From Anoplopoma fimbria (Eukaryota; Chordata; Actinopteri; Perciformes; Anoplopomatidae), in contig NC_072450.1 in assembly GCF_027596085.1 (NCBI RefSeq), positions 1,234,103 to 1,298,102 on the forward strand: a stretch of DNA of 64,000 nucleotides, written 5' to 3'. The notes below the pieces were generated by a model that was not told the origin of the DNA, made no database searches, and was given only the letters and a program-made list of their open reading frames with translations. The position numbers and the translations under genes were made by a program. Shown here piece after piece: positions 25,007 to 38,334 of the stretch (position 1 is its first letter; each line of letters begins with the position of its first letter).

Positions 25007-28000
25007 CAAGCGACATTTTTGTGAATATTTTACAAACTGCTGAGAGACTGTTTTGAGACTTCGGTGGTTATTTATCCTCCATACTGTATGTTGTGCTCCT
25101 CCTTTTAAGCTCTGCTGTTTTAATCACCTGATGCTTTATCTCTTAACACTCCCACGCATGTTGCAGCACCGCCGGTCAAGGACACATGGCAACTTCCAAA
25201 CTCAATTATTCAAACGGCCCACTTTTTTGTCCGTGAGGCTTTTAAGGTGATTAATTAGACCGTACAGTCACATGCTCCTCATTAAAAGATACCAATATTA
25301 TTGAAAAAGAGAACAGATAGTGACTCTTCTCAGAGAACGCTCCTTTTATCCTCAACAGCTTTTAAAGTTCCGAGGGTGAAACATTTTCTAGGTAAAAAAG
25401 AAATAAATCATTGACCTTTAAACCACATTTATTATATGCTTTCATGTGAAGCTTTTAAATTTTGTTCCTCAAAGCGTTACAAAAATGTATGGTATGAACG
25501 TTTCCTGATCAGCCACAGTTTGGTTAGATACAGGAGCAGAAACCATCACGGCCACAGGATGTTCTTCATCCTCCTCCTCCTCTCTAAAGGAGCGTTCAGC
25601 CGTGTTCTTTTGAACTCTGGCTCAACTCTTTGCCCAAACACAACGTCATCCAGCATGGTGCTGTGTCAGCCAATCAAATCTGTGTATAGTCATGTTCCTG
25701 ATAGACTAGTTGTCAAATCCCTCAGATCAGTGTTTTGGTGTCCGACAAAAGTTCAACACAACCTTACATGGTTTAAACACAGGGTTGTTTGAGGTTGGAT
25801 TGCCTGTCTTCTTCAATACAGCATGATGTTCATTTAGTCAATGATGCTCCATTTAGAGTCAAACAGACCATAAAGCAGGGGATGCTTTAGGGCGGGGCTA
25901 CACACTGATTGACAGGTCCACACCAGAGACGTGTACGGCGTCTCTACGTCACTCCTCCTCAGTCCAACTGGAGGTTTTCAAACATCAGTCCACAAACCAA
26001 TGAAAACTACGTCCACTTCTTATATACAGTCTGTGGGTTAAAGCCTGAATGTTTTCTTGGTCTATAAACACCTCTTCTATCCCTCCAATGCTTGAAAACG
26101 TTCCATTGTTCATTGGTTTCCTGTTGAGAACCTGTCAATCATCTATCTGGACATGCACATCAAGTGTACAATGCTTGGAAGCGGAAAGACTTCTCGTGTC
26201 CAAAAACGCCCGAGTAGACACGTTATTGTAACTGGAGCGCTTCAAAAGTTGGCTGGACATGAAACTCTGGTGGTTGAATCATCAGAACAAATTAAAAACA
26301 AACCAAGAAGAACAGAGAAAGGAAAGAAAGTAAATGTGATCATCTGTTTGGTGGGTAATCATGTCAATAATTCACATTTCACACACAGTTTTTGACATTT
26401 ATTTCTAAATATCTAAAATGTGCAACATATGACATTTGAAAACCACAAGTCATACTCATATATGTTGTATATATATTAAGTATATGGACATTTCATCTGC
26501 TAATTACCCTATTTGATAAGTATTTTTTTGTCAGTATTGCAAGAGAGGATGTGGTTTGTGGATGTGGTTTAACAAAGAGCTGAAAGTAGAAACCTGAAAC
26601 CTTTTCAACACAAAGATCAGAGCTGCTCAAAGTTAAATGTTCAGTTTAATTAATGGTCGTCTGTTTAGTTTATCTGTCGAGTCCAACAACATTCCTCTGG
26701 ACTCATTTCTTGCCGCTGTCCTCGAGGACGACGGATTCCAATCTTTTTTCAATTTGAGACTCAACAATGGAGACGATTTCTCACCGGCGTCCAGCGATAA
26801 CTCCGGGATTTAAGTAGAGCGGCTGGGATGAATGTAAAGTGAGGCGGTGAGGTGATACGCTGGCTGTTTGTTCACATTTAACTCTGTGTGTGATGCTGCC
26901 GGGATAAGACGGTGTTTCCATAAACTCCTCGTGTTTACACAGCGGAGAATATCCAAACCGGAGGCGCTGTTGTATTAGTGTCAGACAATGTCGACAGGGA
27001 ATGAGAAACATGAAAGAAATGCAATCAAAGGCGAGATTACTTTTCCACAGTGTCACTCAAGCAAATGTAAATCTAATGCTGATTTATTTTTCTTGGTTTA
27101 ATACCAGCTGAGATTAAATCCTCTGTTAAAAAAGAGAAACAATTCTCTGTGAGGAATCCATCACTGTCGAACTCGTGCATCCTGCATCCTGCAGACACTT
27201 TCACACGTTTCTCATCTTAAAGCTCATTAAAAGACGACTTATGAAGTGAAAGAATAAACCACAGAGAGTTCTCATTAACTCTGCAGAGCTTCAACTCTAA
27301 CAGGACGATCATGTGACTACTGGATGTGTAAATACGTCACTGTTAGCTAACACGTTAGCCACTGCAGCTTCTCAGAGGGGATGAAATACCAAAAATAAAG
27401 TAGAAATAAGAAGCAGAAAGCTCAGGAGCCATATAATAAGTTTATAATTTACAGTTGAATCAATATCCTGACTAAAATATGACACCATTTAATGGAAACT
27501 TGCAGATTACAGCTGGATGTACCGCTGGCTGCTGTAAATGAACACTGTGATGGGATCATCAGAGAGGTCCAGCTGATTGGAGCTCATCACCGTGGGACTC
27601 TCATTAATTCCCTTTTATTCAGATTAAACTCCCTCCTCAATGAGGAATAAAGCGCTGAGCCTCGATAACCCGTCCTGATTATTGTTTCCGTCCCGCGGCG
27701 GGGAAGGTGAGGTTGAGAGGTTTCGCAGGAGAAGATTTCATTTTCTCTCTAACGATATACATGAAAAAATAATGAGGCGTCTTTGTACGTTGGTTCCTTT
27801 CATTAATAAAACCACACTCAGTGGGGGGGCGTTCGAAGAAATGTTCTAATTGAAGACGCGCTGTAGTCCAGGTTAATGTGATAATGTGATACACGCAATT
27901 CCTTTGACATCTAGTTTGATATTCATGCTACATAAAGAATATTCACATCTAATCTTAGCAGAATGATTAAAGCGTTTTGTTTTCTCAGATGACTCTTTGT

Positions 28001-29360
28001 TTGAACTGTGAATGACGGAACAGCTGCAGGAAAGAGTCTGATATTCTATCTGAATCAGGAGACAAACCTCTGGAGCTTTAAGTGTCTTAACATTCAATCA
28101 TTATTGTGACAGATGAGTAAAGCATTAAATAGAAACATCAAATGGGGCCATAAGAAATCAATAAATATCTTTTGCATCATTAAAAATAAGTCACTTGGCC
28201 TAAAATGTGGCCATAACATTGTTAATTATTTAACATGTTAATGTAGGTAGTGTTATTTAACATGTGCAATTTTGATAATGATATTCTTTTTAACACATTA
28301 TAATTATGATAAATAATTAATAAAAAATGCATATGTAAATTTGACAACAATATACCGGCTAACCCTGAAATTGTTTTATTGAAAACTAGATATTGAAAAA
28401 CTGCCAGTTTGTGGATTAATTGTTGACACTTTCAATGTTTGCAGCAACACAAAGACCATTTAATTTACCTCCATTGTGCTACAGTAACACTGACAAATTA
28501 ACCAGTTAGCTTTAGTTACAGTGTATTTGGTTCTGCGTGATTATATTTGATAATGAAGGGAAAAGGTGTGATTTAGGTGAAGTGACCCTTTAAGGAGAAA
28601 TAACCCCAAAAAGACACTTGATATCTTAAATTATGTAAATGATGGTTTTTTTTTTTACAGTTTTCCTCGTCAGTACTTATATAAGGACTTTTCAAACATC
28701 CCTATGGGGCTGAATAACTTCTACGAGTCCTTTATGCAACTTATTCACTTATTGCATGATGTCCTTTTTATATGAATCACCTTCCCCATCACCACTTTAA
28801 TCTCCTCTCAGTGTGAAGAGCTCATTAATGCTTTCCCTCGACTCCGCATGTCCCGACTTCCACTTGCCTCAACTTATAATTTCAGTCCTCTCTCCTTCTC
28901 GTTGTCTATGTTTGGCTCTCCTCTGCAGTCCCTCCTGTAGACCCTACGGGGGCTCTTGGTCCGGATCTAGAGAGGCCCTGAGGGGACACACCTGAGGGCA
29001 GGAAGCTGCAGGTAGAGGTGAAGTCGAAGGACACCTGAGGGCTGACCCAAGACCAGAGAACACCCACAGGACCATGACTCACTTAACACGTGTCAATACT
29101 GAGCAGTGTGTTCTTATGAAGAAACGTTCATTAAAATTATGAACAGTATTTTACATTAAACTACCTGAAACCATGAACTAAATATTCAGCCCAGTAAGAA
29201 TTGTTTGTGATGTATGTTTTCTGCAAACCATGTAGATGTTTAATGTGGGCGTTTTTGCATTCGGTATGAACAAGTTACATAATATATATATATGTTCAAG
29301 GTACATTGAACAGCTATAGTTATAAGAAAGTTAGGCTGCTATGGGTTGTTTGCAGTACTT
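25007..29360. other. Non-coding stretch with one family A copy
   Basis: Open frames at 25436-25792 (118 codons) and 26781-27056 have no domain. 27520-27760 has complex, repeat-free sequence (ctcattaattcccttttatt, cgataacccgtcctgattat) that could be conserved non-coding DNA. Confidence 0.4.
25805..26040 (+). repeat. Interspersed repeat family A, copy 2 (right part)
   Basis: Starts within the core at gtcttcttcaatacagcatg and runs through the right end: cgtctctacgtcactcctcc, then aaacatcagtccacaaacca, and the terminal ccacttcttatatacagtct. The left part of the family is missing. This copy is useful for defining the right terminus. Confidence 0.8.
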
Positions 29361-29753
29361 ACGCTACGTTGTAACGCTACGTTGTAACGCTACGTTGTAA
29401 CGCTACGTTGTAACGCTACGTTGTAACGCTACGTTGTTACGCTACGTTGTTACGCTACGTTGTAACGCTACGTTGTAACGCTACGTTGTAACGCGTTGTT
29501 ACGCTACGTAACGCTACGCGTTAACGCGTTGTTACGCTACGTTGTTACGCTTGCGTTGTTACGCTTCGTTGTTACGCTACGTTGTTACGCTACGTTGTAA
29601 CGCTACGTTGTAACGCTACGTTGTTACGCTACGTTGTAACGCTACGTTGTTACGCTACGTTGTTACGCTACGTTGTTAACGCTTCGTTGTTACGCTTCGT
29701 TGTTACGCTACGTTGTTACGCTACGTTGTTACGCTACTTCATTACGTTGTTAC
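29361..29753. repeat. 13-bp minisatellite, about 30 units
   Basis: Unit cgctacgttgtaa, alternating with cgctacgttgtta; degenerate near 29490-29530 where cgcgttgttacg variants occur. Two CpGs per unit make it a dense CpG block in otherwise AT-rich DNA. Confidence 0.95.
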
Positions 29754-30965
29754 TTTATTATTTGAACATGACCATGATTTTTCCTTAACATTAACCACTA
29801 GACTTTGAGTCATTGACAACTTATATATTTACTTTTAATTAAAATTCACAAACATAGCATAACGTCACTAGAATGTCTCTCCTCTAGATGCATTTCAAGA
29901 AAGGAGACGTCCTTCAAGAACTATTTACAGGTCACTAGCAGAAGGACGAAGGAGATGAGGAGACAAAGACACAAAACAGAGGAATCAGATTCTTTTTTTT
30001 CATTTTTACCCTGTAAAGATTTCTCCACACTGCATTGAATCCTCAAACATAGAATGTCGAGTCTCCTTTATTCACATGAATGCTTGAGCCAGCTCTATAA
30101 AAACCATGCTTTGGAAACGATTAAAACAAGACCATTAGAAAATGATTGGAGTCAAATGAGATTAATGTACCATACCGTGCATGAATCAATCTAAAATGAG
30201 TCTGTATTGGATCTAATTGAAACCAGCGTCCCTGGATGATGAGGTCACGCTGCGAGAACAACAGCATGTTTACAGAGCAACAACAGCCAATATTTAAAAG
30301 TAATAACCAAACAAGAGAAAATACAGGAGCGGAATGTGGCGTAACAATGATTAATCAGCTGAATCAGGACGAAATTAAAAGATAATTAAAAGGTGAAGAA
30401 CGCGTGTTATGTCGCAGTTCAACCTGCTCAACTTTAATATTAAATACAGAGCGGTGTACTGTGGCGGTAAACATGTCCGCTCTGTAGATTCTTACACCAG
30501 CCTTGTGTCCCTGCTGTCTCTCTCACATCTCCCCATCTGAAGACAGACGGGAAGCCTGAATTATCCAAAGTTCCTCGGTGGGTCAGTGCAGCAGTGCAGC
30601 ACTAATCCTCAGTGATGGGGAAGTGCATGCAGAAAAAAAAAGTGAGACTGGCATTAAAACACATTGCAGCACATTAAGTCCATGCAGCAGTCGCTGGGTG
30701 TTTAATAATGGAGAACCTTATGGATTTAGATGTGGATTGTTTCGAAAATGTTCCTCGATCGACGCGCAGAGGACAGAGCAGTGCACTCTGAGGTTTAACC
30801 AGTCGGTTCCCAGGTGACCTGCTGCCAAAATCAATTCCTTCCCTTAAAATCTGTTGCAAAGAGCAGCCGAGGTAAAAGTTACAGTGAAGGGCTCTGGATC
30901 GCCGGCCCGCAGGAGTTTGACCAATTATCAGCTGCATGATGTCATCAATCAATCAATCCTTCAAG
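29754..30965. other. Non-coding stretch, nothing recognised
   Basis: Sequence of mixed composition; opposing open frames at 30578-30952 lack any domain. Confidence 0.45.
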
Positions 30966-31410
30966 TTTTTTGTGGACTGATGTTTTGAAGCCTCAAGTTC
31001 AGCGATTCAGCAGTCACCATGTTATCTTTTTTTGCAACCAGTGAACAGGAAGTGACCATATATGGACTGAGGAGGAGTGACGTAGAGACGCCGTATACGT
31101 CTCTGGTGTCGACCTGTCAATCAGTGTGTAGCCCCGCCCTAAAGCATCCCCTGCTTTATGGTCTGTTTGACTCTAAATGGAGCATCATTTACTAAATGAA
31201 CATCATGCTGTATTGAAGAAGACTTGAAACTAGAGATTGAGACCATAAACTCATGTTTACAATGTTTACTGAGGGAATAAATCAAGAGAGAAGTAGAGTC
31301 ATTTTCTCATAGACTTCTATACAACCAGAGGAGTCGCCCCCTGGTGGTCAGGAGAGAGAATGCAGCTTTAACACATGAAGCATTGGATTTGGCAGAACCG
31401 GAGGATGAAG
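30966..31410 (-). repeat. Interspersed repeat family A, copy 3, minus orientation
   Basis: The most complete undisturbed copy. On the plus strand it reads ggactgatgttttgaagcct, gcaaccagtgaacaggaagt, the near-palindrome gacgccgtatacgtctc, then the reverse of the core, ending near gcagctttaacacatgaagc. No open frame of note. Confidence 0.85.
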
Positions 31411-32434
31411 CCGGATTTTTTCAAGCCAAGTTAGTAGTTGCTGAGTTCCTGTGACCTGAGGAAACCTGGTTGTTTCCACTGAGAGGGGATTTAAATATCT
31501 CTGGAGAAACAGCTGAACATCGTCTTCCTCCAGCTCTCAGCCTGGATCCATAACCGGACTCTCACACACGTGAAGCTGTGATGTGACGGCTCACGAGTGC
31601 TGCTTTTTAAAGCCTCGTATCCACCGAGGCCTCTGTGTTTAACAGGCGGGGAGTCCATTCAGACCAGCTGAAAGGTTTCCCAGAGAAACATCTGTCTCCA
31701 TGGCTGCACTCGTCTGCTCCCGTCCCTCGAGGCCCATTTATGATATTTATGTTCGGGACAAAAGATGCTGCAACACGCCGACAGGGTTTACCTTCCCGAA
31801 GCTCGGGTTAAAATAAAAACACGTCCGGGGTCTCGAGGCATCGAGGAAGAATTCAAAGGAAAAAGGGAAAAGGGCAGCAGAGGTGAGGTTTAAAACAGAG
31901 AACTGAGTGCTCGGTGTCTCTGCAGGACGCTGCTTAGTGAAGCAGAGGACGGACGGACGGACGGACGGACGGGAGGAGGGCGAGGTCGACCTTCTGCATG
32001 AGCGCTCCGCTTCACAACACATTTGGAAACTCTTTCAGTTGGAGAGTTCATCTGTGTGTGTTTAGGCTTTAAAAGAAAAGTGGCTTAAAAAAAAAAAAGA
32101 CGAAATTCACTCTTGTTTCTCGCCCCAAAAGTACTGGTCGCTTTAATAATTCAGAGCCCAATGGGATTCTGGGAGGATGAAGCAGCAGATCTGCTGGACA
32201 GAGGATTTATTTTCACCCCTTAAAAAAAGCTGTTTTCTGAGGAGGGGAACATGAAAAGAGGATGAAACAGATTAAATAACAATCTACTGTTTTTTACTAA
32301 CTTTAAACATGTCCGCCCAACACAGTGACGTATTTGCAAAACTGTAAATGTTCATGAATCTCTGTACAATCACCAGGTCAAAATGTTTCTTCAGTACTTT
32401 TCACATCTGGTGTAAACATGCATCATACGATGTG
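31411..32434. other. Non-coding stretch, GC-richer
   Basis: Holds the (GGAC)n tract. The 91-codon minus-strand frame at 31747-32022 has no domain. Confidence 0.4.
31949..31972. repeat. (GGAC)n microsatellite
   Basis: Six units of ggac in a GC-rich pocket. Confidence 0.95.
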
Positions 32435-32935
32435 AATCCCAGACTGTTTATGAGAAGTGGACGTAGACATCGTGACGTCACCCGTTGGTTCGTGAACTGA
32501 TGTTTTGAAGCCTTGAGTTTGGCGATTTAGCCGTCGCCATCTTGGATTACTGCCGTCTCCATGTTGTTGTTTTTTGCGACTCCTCTGGTTGTATAGAAGT
32601 CTATGAGAAAATGACTCTACTTCTCTCTTGATTTATTCCCTCAGTAAACATTGTAAACATGAGTTTATGGTCTCAATCTCTAGTTTCAAGTCTTCTTCAA
32701 TACAGCATGATGTTCATTTAGTAAATGATGCTCCATTTAGAGTCAAACAGACCATAAAGCAGGGGATGCTTTAGGGCGGGGCTACACACTGATTGACAGG
32801 TCGACACCAGAGACGTATACGGCGTCTCTACGTCACTCCTCCTCAGTCCATATATGGTCACTTCTGTTCACTGGTTGCAAAAAAACAAAGATGGCATTGG
32901 GCAATATGTAAACTCAAGGCTTTAAAAGTGACAAA
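32435..32935. repeat. Interspersed repeat family A, copy 4, fold-back arrangement
   Basis: Left arm (32438-32572): agaagtggacgtagacatcg, ttttgaagccttgagtttgg, catcttgg... gttttttgc. Centre in plus orientation from gactcctctggttgtatag to the CGTATACGGCGTCTC near-palindrome. Right arm (32872-32935): cactggttgcaaaaaaacaa, then aaactcaaggctttaaaa, which is the reverse complement of part of the left arm. Other copies have only one arm, so this copy carries an inverted duplication. Confidence 0.75.
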
Positions 32936-33113
32936 TTCGGTCACCAGCATTGCCAAATTAAATAGTTTATCAAGGCCAGAGTCAGAGGACAAACTGTATG
33001 GACTCCACCATAAAACAGTTAGACAGGAGTGAAGCTATGGAGTCTGTAACGGACACTGAACAGCAGCAAGTGAGCCGACGGTGAAGAAGGTTGGCTGAGC
33101 AGCAGACTTTATG

Positions 33114-33114
<1 letters not shown>

Positions 33115-33183
<69 letters not shown>
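33115..33183. repeat. (CA)n microsatellite
   Basis: About 34 CA units. Confidence 0.98.
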
Positions 33184-33186
<3 letters not shown>

Positions 33187-33787
33187 TCAGACTGATTTAA
33201 TGTGAGCTGTCAGATCAGTGGAGCCTCACCTGTGCAGCAGAGAGAGAAACCACACACAGACTGAATACAGAGGGACAGAGTCAATTTATGAACTGGATCT
33301 GGATCAGCTTCCTTTCATCCTCACAGAAAAGCTCTCTTTAACGAAGTGCCCCTGAAGCAGCCGTCGGCCACCGGCGAGGACGGGTGAAGACGAGCAGCGG
33401 ACGGAGAGGAAGACATGATGATTCTCATTAATCCTGCAGCTCTGCCTGGAGCTTCACTAGGTTTAAAAAGAAATATCCTCATTCATGAGCTTTCATTTAT
33501 CGCTGACACACATCTTTTTCTTCTGTTAAGGTTTTCCTCCATTTTCATTTTAGGTTAACGTTTTGTTTTTTAATATATATTTTCACAAAAACGTTTGTTT
33601 TATTTTCCAAAAGCAAACAAGTTTGTCTTTTTTTCTATATTTTTTCTATATTTGTGTCACTTTACTTGCATATGAAGAACCTTTGATTATTCCTGCCGGC
33701 CTTTTTTTTTCCAGCATCCATTTTCTGTTTAATAATTTCTGCATTTACTTAATATTGTTATTGTTTGAGTTGAGATACTGTGAAAGT

Positions 33788-33965
33788 GAAGTAAATTTAT
33801 TCATATGGCAGATTTTAAAACAACAGGATTCGACCCAAAGTGCTTTACAGTCGAACTGGATGGGTTTTAATACAAAATGAAATACATAGAAAGGTGTATA
33901 AAGGGCACTAAGACATAATGTAGTATTAAAAAATAAAATAAAAAGTAAAAAGGAGGAATTGAATA
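33788..33965. mobile_element. Interspersed retroposon-type fragment
   Basis: ttattcatatggcagatttt, then aaagtgctttacag, then an A-rich part. This is the familiar fish repeat with the 'region size ... crosses a nearby-like AAGTGCTTTACA' tail word. It has no coding potential; family not named. Confidence 0.4.
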
Positions 33966-34119
33966 AAACCAACAGCCAATTAAAAACCAGTAGGACGATG
34001 TAAGAAATCATTTTATAGAGATTTGACAGAAGCCATGGAGCCGTTTACCTCTGACTGAAGTAAAAACAAAAAAGATGGATCTTTAAATTTGCATTAAAAA
34101 TTGTCACCGGTAGAATCGG

Positions 34120-34245
34120 ACATAAAGTGGGATGCTAGCTAGCTTAGCATTATAACAGGGGGAAACAGCTAGCGTGGTTCTCTACAAAAGTAACAAAACA
34201 TGCTAAGCAGCACCGCTAAAGCTAATTTATTGGTACATTATAGAG
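34120..34245. mobile_element. GCTAGC-rich interspersed repeat common in fish
   Basis: gatgctagctagcttagcat, then gggggaaacagctagcgtgg, then gtaacaaaacatgctaagca. I recognise this combination as a high-copy teleost repeat, but not its class. Confidence 0.5.
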
Positions 34246-34369
34246 TTCTGCAGACATGAGTCAGCATTTTTTCACTTCCTGTTCCTTTGTCTCAAACTCA
34301 ATGTGTTTTTTTAAGCGTTACCTTTATAGCCTAACATTAGCTTTTATCTTTACACTTGTTCATGTTGAT

Positions 34370-34870
34370 GACCAACTGGCTGCTTGTGGAGGGAACCAGT
34401 GATGACGACTTCCTGTTTGACTTCAGAACATCGTCTCAGCAGAACTCTATTTCACTGTGGACCAAAAGCACCAAACTTGTGGTGATACTAGAGAAAAGGT
34501 CTTGAGATTCATCCTCTGGGGACCATGCATATCGTCACGGCAACACAATGTTTTACTCTGAAACCAACGTGTTTGAGTTATAAAACCTGATAAAACATCT
34601 GAATACTAAAATTTTATTCTAAGGGCCTTCTAAGGGAGTTCTGGAGGAATTGAGGTCAATTTTCAGTGTGTAGTGGTGTAATGAGCTTTTTTTCTGATAA
34701 AAGAACAAAGAAAATAATATTTATCTCACAAATCCTCTTCTCTTCAAACAGATTGTGAAACGCAATAATCAAAATCCAATGAATGAATCCCATTGGCTGT
34801 TAGTGGAGAGAACCAGAGATGATGATGACTTCCTGTTTTCCTACTGAAATATTGCTTTCCTGCAGCTCTC
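34370..34870 (+). repeat. Interspersed repeat family C, copy at 34.4 kb with a second partial unit
   Basis: tggagggaaccagtgatgac, then gacttcctgtttgac, aactctatttcactgtggac, gagattcatcctctggggac. A second partial start, cattggctgttagtggagag then aaccagagatgatgatgact, follows at 34795-34860. No coding content. Confidence 0.55.
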
Positions 34871-36498
34871 TATATCCTGTTCAAATTGCACAAAGAGTGT
34901 AAAAACATGCTAAGCTAAGTTAGCTATTGGCTTCCAGGAGCCACTAGCAGATTTAGACTCTTATTTTATAATTTCCTACATATTAAGCCCCACAATCTGC
35001 AAAAATGTGTGTTTAGAAACATCACAGCAGCTGTTTTTTTTTTCCGTCAGTGTTCTCATCAGCTGGTCAATTCACCTCTTTATTTTTCTCTCTCTCTCAG
35101 CTGGCAATCCTCCTTCAGACTGTACACTGTTGATTAACTAAAATTAATTCAGAAATCTGCTCAGAAACACTCCTTTGGATGGACGGTTGCCATGGAGCAA
35201 CAGCGGAGCAAGGGTCTCATTCAGCTGTCATTCCAACGAGGGCTTTTCAAGTCCGTGCATACAAATATGTGAAGTTCTGAGACTCAACACGAGTATCTAC
35301 ACTTGGAAATAGAAAAAAGAAAGCACTCAAGAAATAGAAGAAGTCCTTGTAAATGTCCTCATTCTGTTTCATTTCCTCTTCCTCTCATTGTTGCCGTTCT
35401 CACTCTGTGTTTTTTAATGAATTACCTCCAGACGCTCCACAATGCTGATTACGATGCGAGGCTGAGCACCTGTAAATCAGCTCCGGCCTCAGAGCAACGT
35501 GAGCAAAATCTTAATTTTGAGCGAGTAGCAGACAGCTTTTACTTTAACGGATCAAGGTGACTGAGTCTGTATATACATGGACTGAAACCCGGAGTTTATC
35601 TAGACATCAACCAGAGCAGATGTATGTGTGTGGAGGCAAATGTACCAATCAGATGGTATCGGACATTAAAGAGACTTTACTGACAGCTCTCTGGTAAAGA
35701 ATCTGTGTATTGATTCTATGTATGAATCGATCTATTGGCGTTTTGTCACGGACGTCAACACTGAATGATTACGACTTAAGAATATGTTTTAAAGAGAACG
35801 AACGTAGCAGTCTGACGTGATATAACTGTATGTATACAATATTGTGCATAATCATCACAGAGAGAATATCGTGTTGTTTGGGGATGATCGTGTTAAACTC
35901 GTCTTGATAAATCTCTTTGCCTTGATGTTAAACCTCTCGCTGCCTCAGACTGCACACTGTGCTTCCTCTCACACTGAGTCTTTCATTGAATCTTTCTTTT
36001 TTATCGAATCATTAAAACAGTCCATGACTTCGCTCAGAGCACAGCTCAAGGCCGACCCTCTTCACTTCGGCTTCTGAATGTTATTAATTAGCCTCTGCTG
36101 GACACTCCTCGTGTCGTCTGTAGAGAAGTTCAGGTCAGTTCATGTTGTGAAGCTAAAGAAGTCCTTCATCTGAAGAGACATCGATGTTCTTAACTCAACA
36201 AAGTAACCGAGTAGATCCAAACCACAGGACACGACACCGCCTGGTCGTGTAACTACGAATGTCTGTAACCTTTCCGTGTGGTCATAAATAGTTCGTCGCT
36301 AAAAACACTATTTTCATGGTGTGTTTTTATGAATACAAATACATCCTTGTAGACCAGGGGGATCTGTATCTGACAATATGGATCATTATTGATCGGTTAT
36401 TAGTATCGGCGGCAAAAAAACGTGATTAAAGATCTCTAAAAGCTACATGTGCTCCCTTTTTGTATTTTGTACTGCACCTCTACAAACACCTCAGTTCA

Positions 36499-36499
<1 letters not shown>

Positions 36500-36542
<43 letters not shown>
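36500..36542. repeat. (CA)n microsatellite
   Basis: About 21 CA units. Confidence 0.97.
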
Positions 36543-36545
<3 letters not shown>

Positions 36546-36764
36546 CTTTGATTAACACTTGTTTCTCTTTCTATAATGAGAAAATCGGAGCAACCAGCGT
36601 TGACTCGATACAGCGAGAACGGAGGAGCCTCGTCATTAATCTCCATCCAGTTATGTTTCCTTTGCCTCGGTGCAGGAAGTGACTGCACACGTCTCTATAT
36701 GCTCCTTCACTTATTACTGTAAGCGTGCAGGCGACATGGACACCTGTCTGTCCTCTACCTGTCC

Positions 36765-36802
36765 TACCATTATACCTGTATTATACCTGTATTATACCTG
36801 TC
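36765..36802. repeat. 11-bp TATACCTGTAT tandem tract
   Basis: Three copies of attatacctgt. Confidence 0.9.
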
Positions 36803-37121
36803 AGACCTCCTGCTGGGAGACAAGAATGCTGCGTTCTGATCCTTCGCTCTCTCTTTCTCTGGGAATAATGAGGTGTTGGTGGTTACATGGTGGGGGGTCA
36901 AGAGGATGATGATGATTCAACTCTCTGACGTTCTTCATCATCATCATACAGAGAGAGTGTGTGGGGGGGGTTCCTAAACCCCGGAGCTGCCTTCCCATTC
37001 AGGGAGACTTTGAACTGCTTGGAAATGTCTTCGGCTTTGATGCAAAGCTCTGTGGATTTATGTCAAATTGGACCTCAGTGACGCGGCTCCTCACAGGCAT
37101 CCATTATAGGGAAAGGAAGGG

Positions 37122-37124
<3 letters not shown>

Positions 37125-37195
<71 letters not shown>
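37125..37195. repeat. (AC)n microsatellite
   Basis: 35 AC units; a second tract in the same orientation follows at 37351. Confidence 0.98.
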
Positions 37196-37196
<1 letters not shown>

Positions 37197-37348
37197 CAGG
37201 ATGGGCGGTTTATCTGATGCTCTAATGAGCAAAATGTGGTTCATCCTCCTCTGAAGGGGCGTTTAGTTTAGAAAAGGCCTCTGAGGAGGACGAAGAGGAG
37301 GAGGAGTCGAGATATGAAAGCAGAGCTCACTAAAGTCATATGGAGCTT

Positions 37349-37350
<2 letters not shown>

Positions 37351-37409
<59 letters not shown>
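37351..37409. repeat. (AC)n microsatellite
   Basis: 29 AC units. Confidence 0.98.
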
Positions 37410-37411
<2 letters not shown>

Positions 37412-37523
37412 GACAGCTGTAGCATTGTGACGCTACGTCCTATTAGCTCAGCTGTAGGGGAGGGCCTCGGCTCCCAGAAGAGAAGAGATGCTTCACTGCT
37501 TCACCACAGAGAGAGACGGAGAG

Positions 37524-37575
37524 GGAGATATGTTTGTGGCAGAGAGAAGAGGAAGAGGAAGAGGAAGAGGAAGCA
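37524..37575. repeat. Purine-rich (GAGGAA)n tract
   Basis: Four copies of gaagag after a (GA)-rich lead. The open frames through it encode Arg/Lys runs and are not believed. Confidence 0.85.
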
Positions 37576-37864
37576 TTCTGTTTGGGTTCAAACAGTCAAG
37601 CAGCCAGCTGAAATGCCAGAAGCCCGAGAGCCAAATGACAGAAGAGCCTCTTTCAATTGAATTAAATTCAGCTTCATGATGTTTTGCATCAACAGACATG
37701 CTGTCACTGCATATATAAGTCATTTTTATTCATAAAGCCCCAAAAATGCATTATTTGTATCACTATTTAGTATGGCAGAAAAAAGATTGAGTATGTCCCA
37801 ATGCAGTATGCAAAAAATACCAGGATGTTCTACTACATTTGCTAGCATTTTGCAGCATGCAAAG

Positions 37865-37975
37865 AAGTGGACGTAGTCAGCGTGGCCTCAACTGTTGGTT
37901 TGTTGATTGATGTTTTGAAGCCTTTAGTTCAGCAACCAGTGTACAGAAGTGACCATATTTGGACTGCATACAAAT
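37865..37975 (-). repeat. Interspersed repeat family A, terminal fragment
   Basis: agaagtggacgtagtcagcg, ttgatgttttgaagccttta, then accagtgtacagaagtgacc: the arm end of the family only, in the same orientation as copy 3. Confidence 0.65.
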
Positions 37976-38334
37976 TAATTTAGTGGGATATCTACGAATA
38001 ACAGCTCATTCATTTCTTTATGTATTGAATGAGAGCAGCCTGACTTGCCTGATGTAAGTTAGTTAACCCTTCAAGCATTTTTGGGGCATTTTTCGCTCCT
38101 TTTTTCCTTGTTTTTCTTTACGTTACTCTCTGTAGTATTGATTTTCACTGTAAGACAAAAGTCCTGCACATTTAAAGAAACAGAACAACCAGAACTCATG
38201 ACCTGTAGCATCTCCCCCGAATAAGTAGTTTTTGGGGAAATGGGCTATATATGTATATTCACATTTTAACAACCTATACTTACAAACTTAGTTACGATTA
38301 CATGTTCTAAAGGAAGAGTCCATCACACATGATG

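Larger units (their letters stand above)
34871..37124. other. Non-coding stretch, nothing recognised
   Basis: Apart from the small repeats listed, no gene. An 85-codon frame at 35303-35560 has a hydrophobic middle (VSFPLPLIVAVLTLCFLM) but no splice context or homologue that I recognise. Confidence 0.4.

Noticed and set aside
25436..25792. 118-codon open frame
   Set aside because: No recognisable domain or conserved motif; it runs up to a family A copy.
29582..29788. 68-codon repetitive frame (LRYVVTLRC...)
   Set aside because: Direct translation of the 13-bp array.
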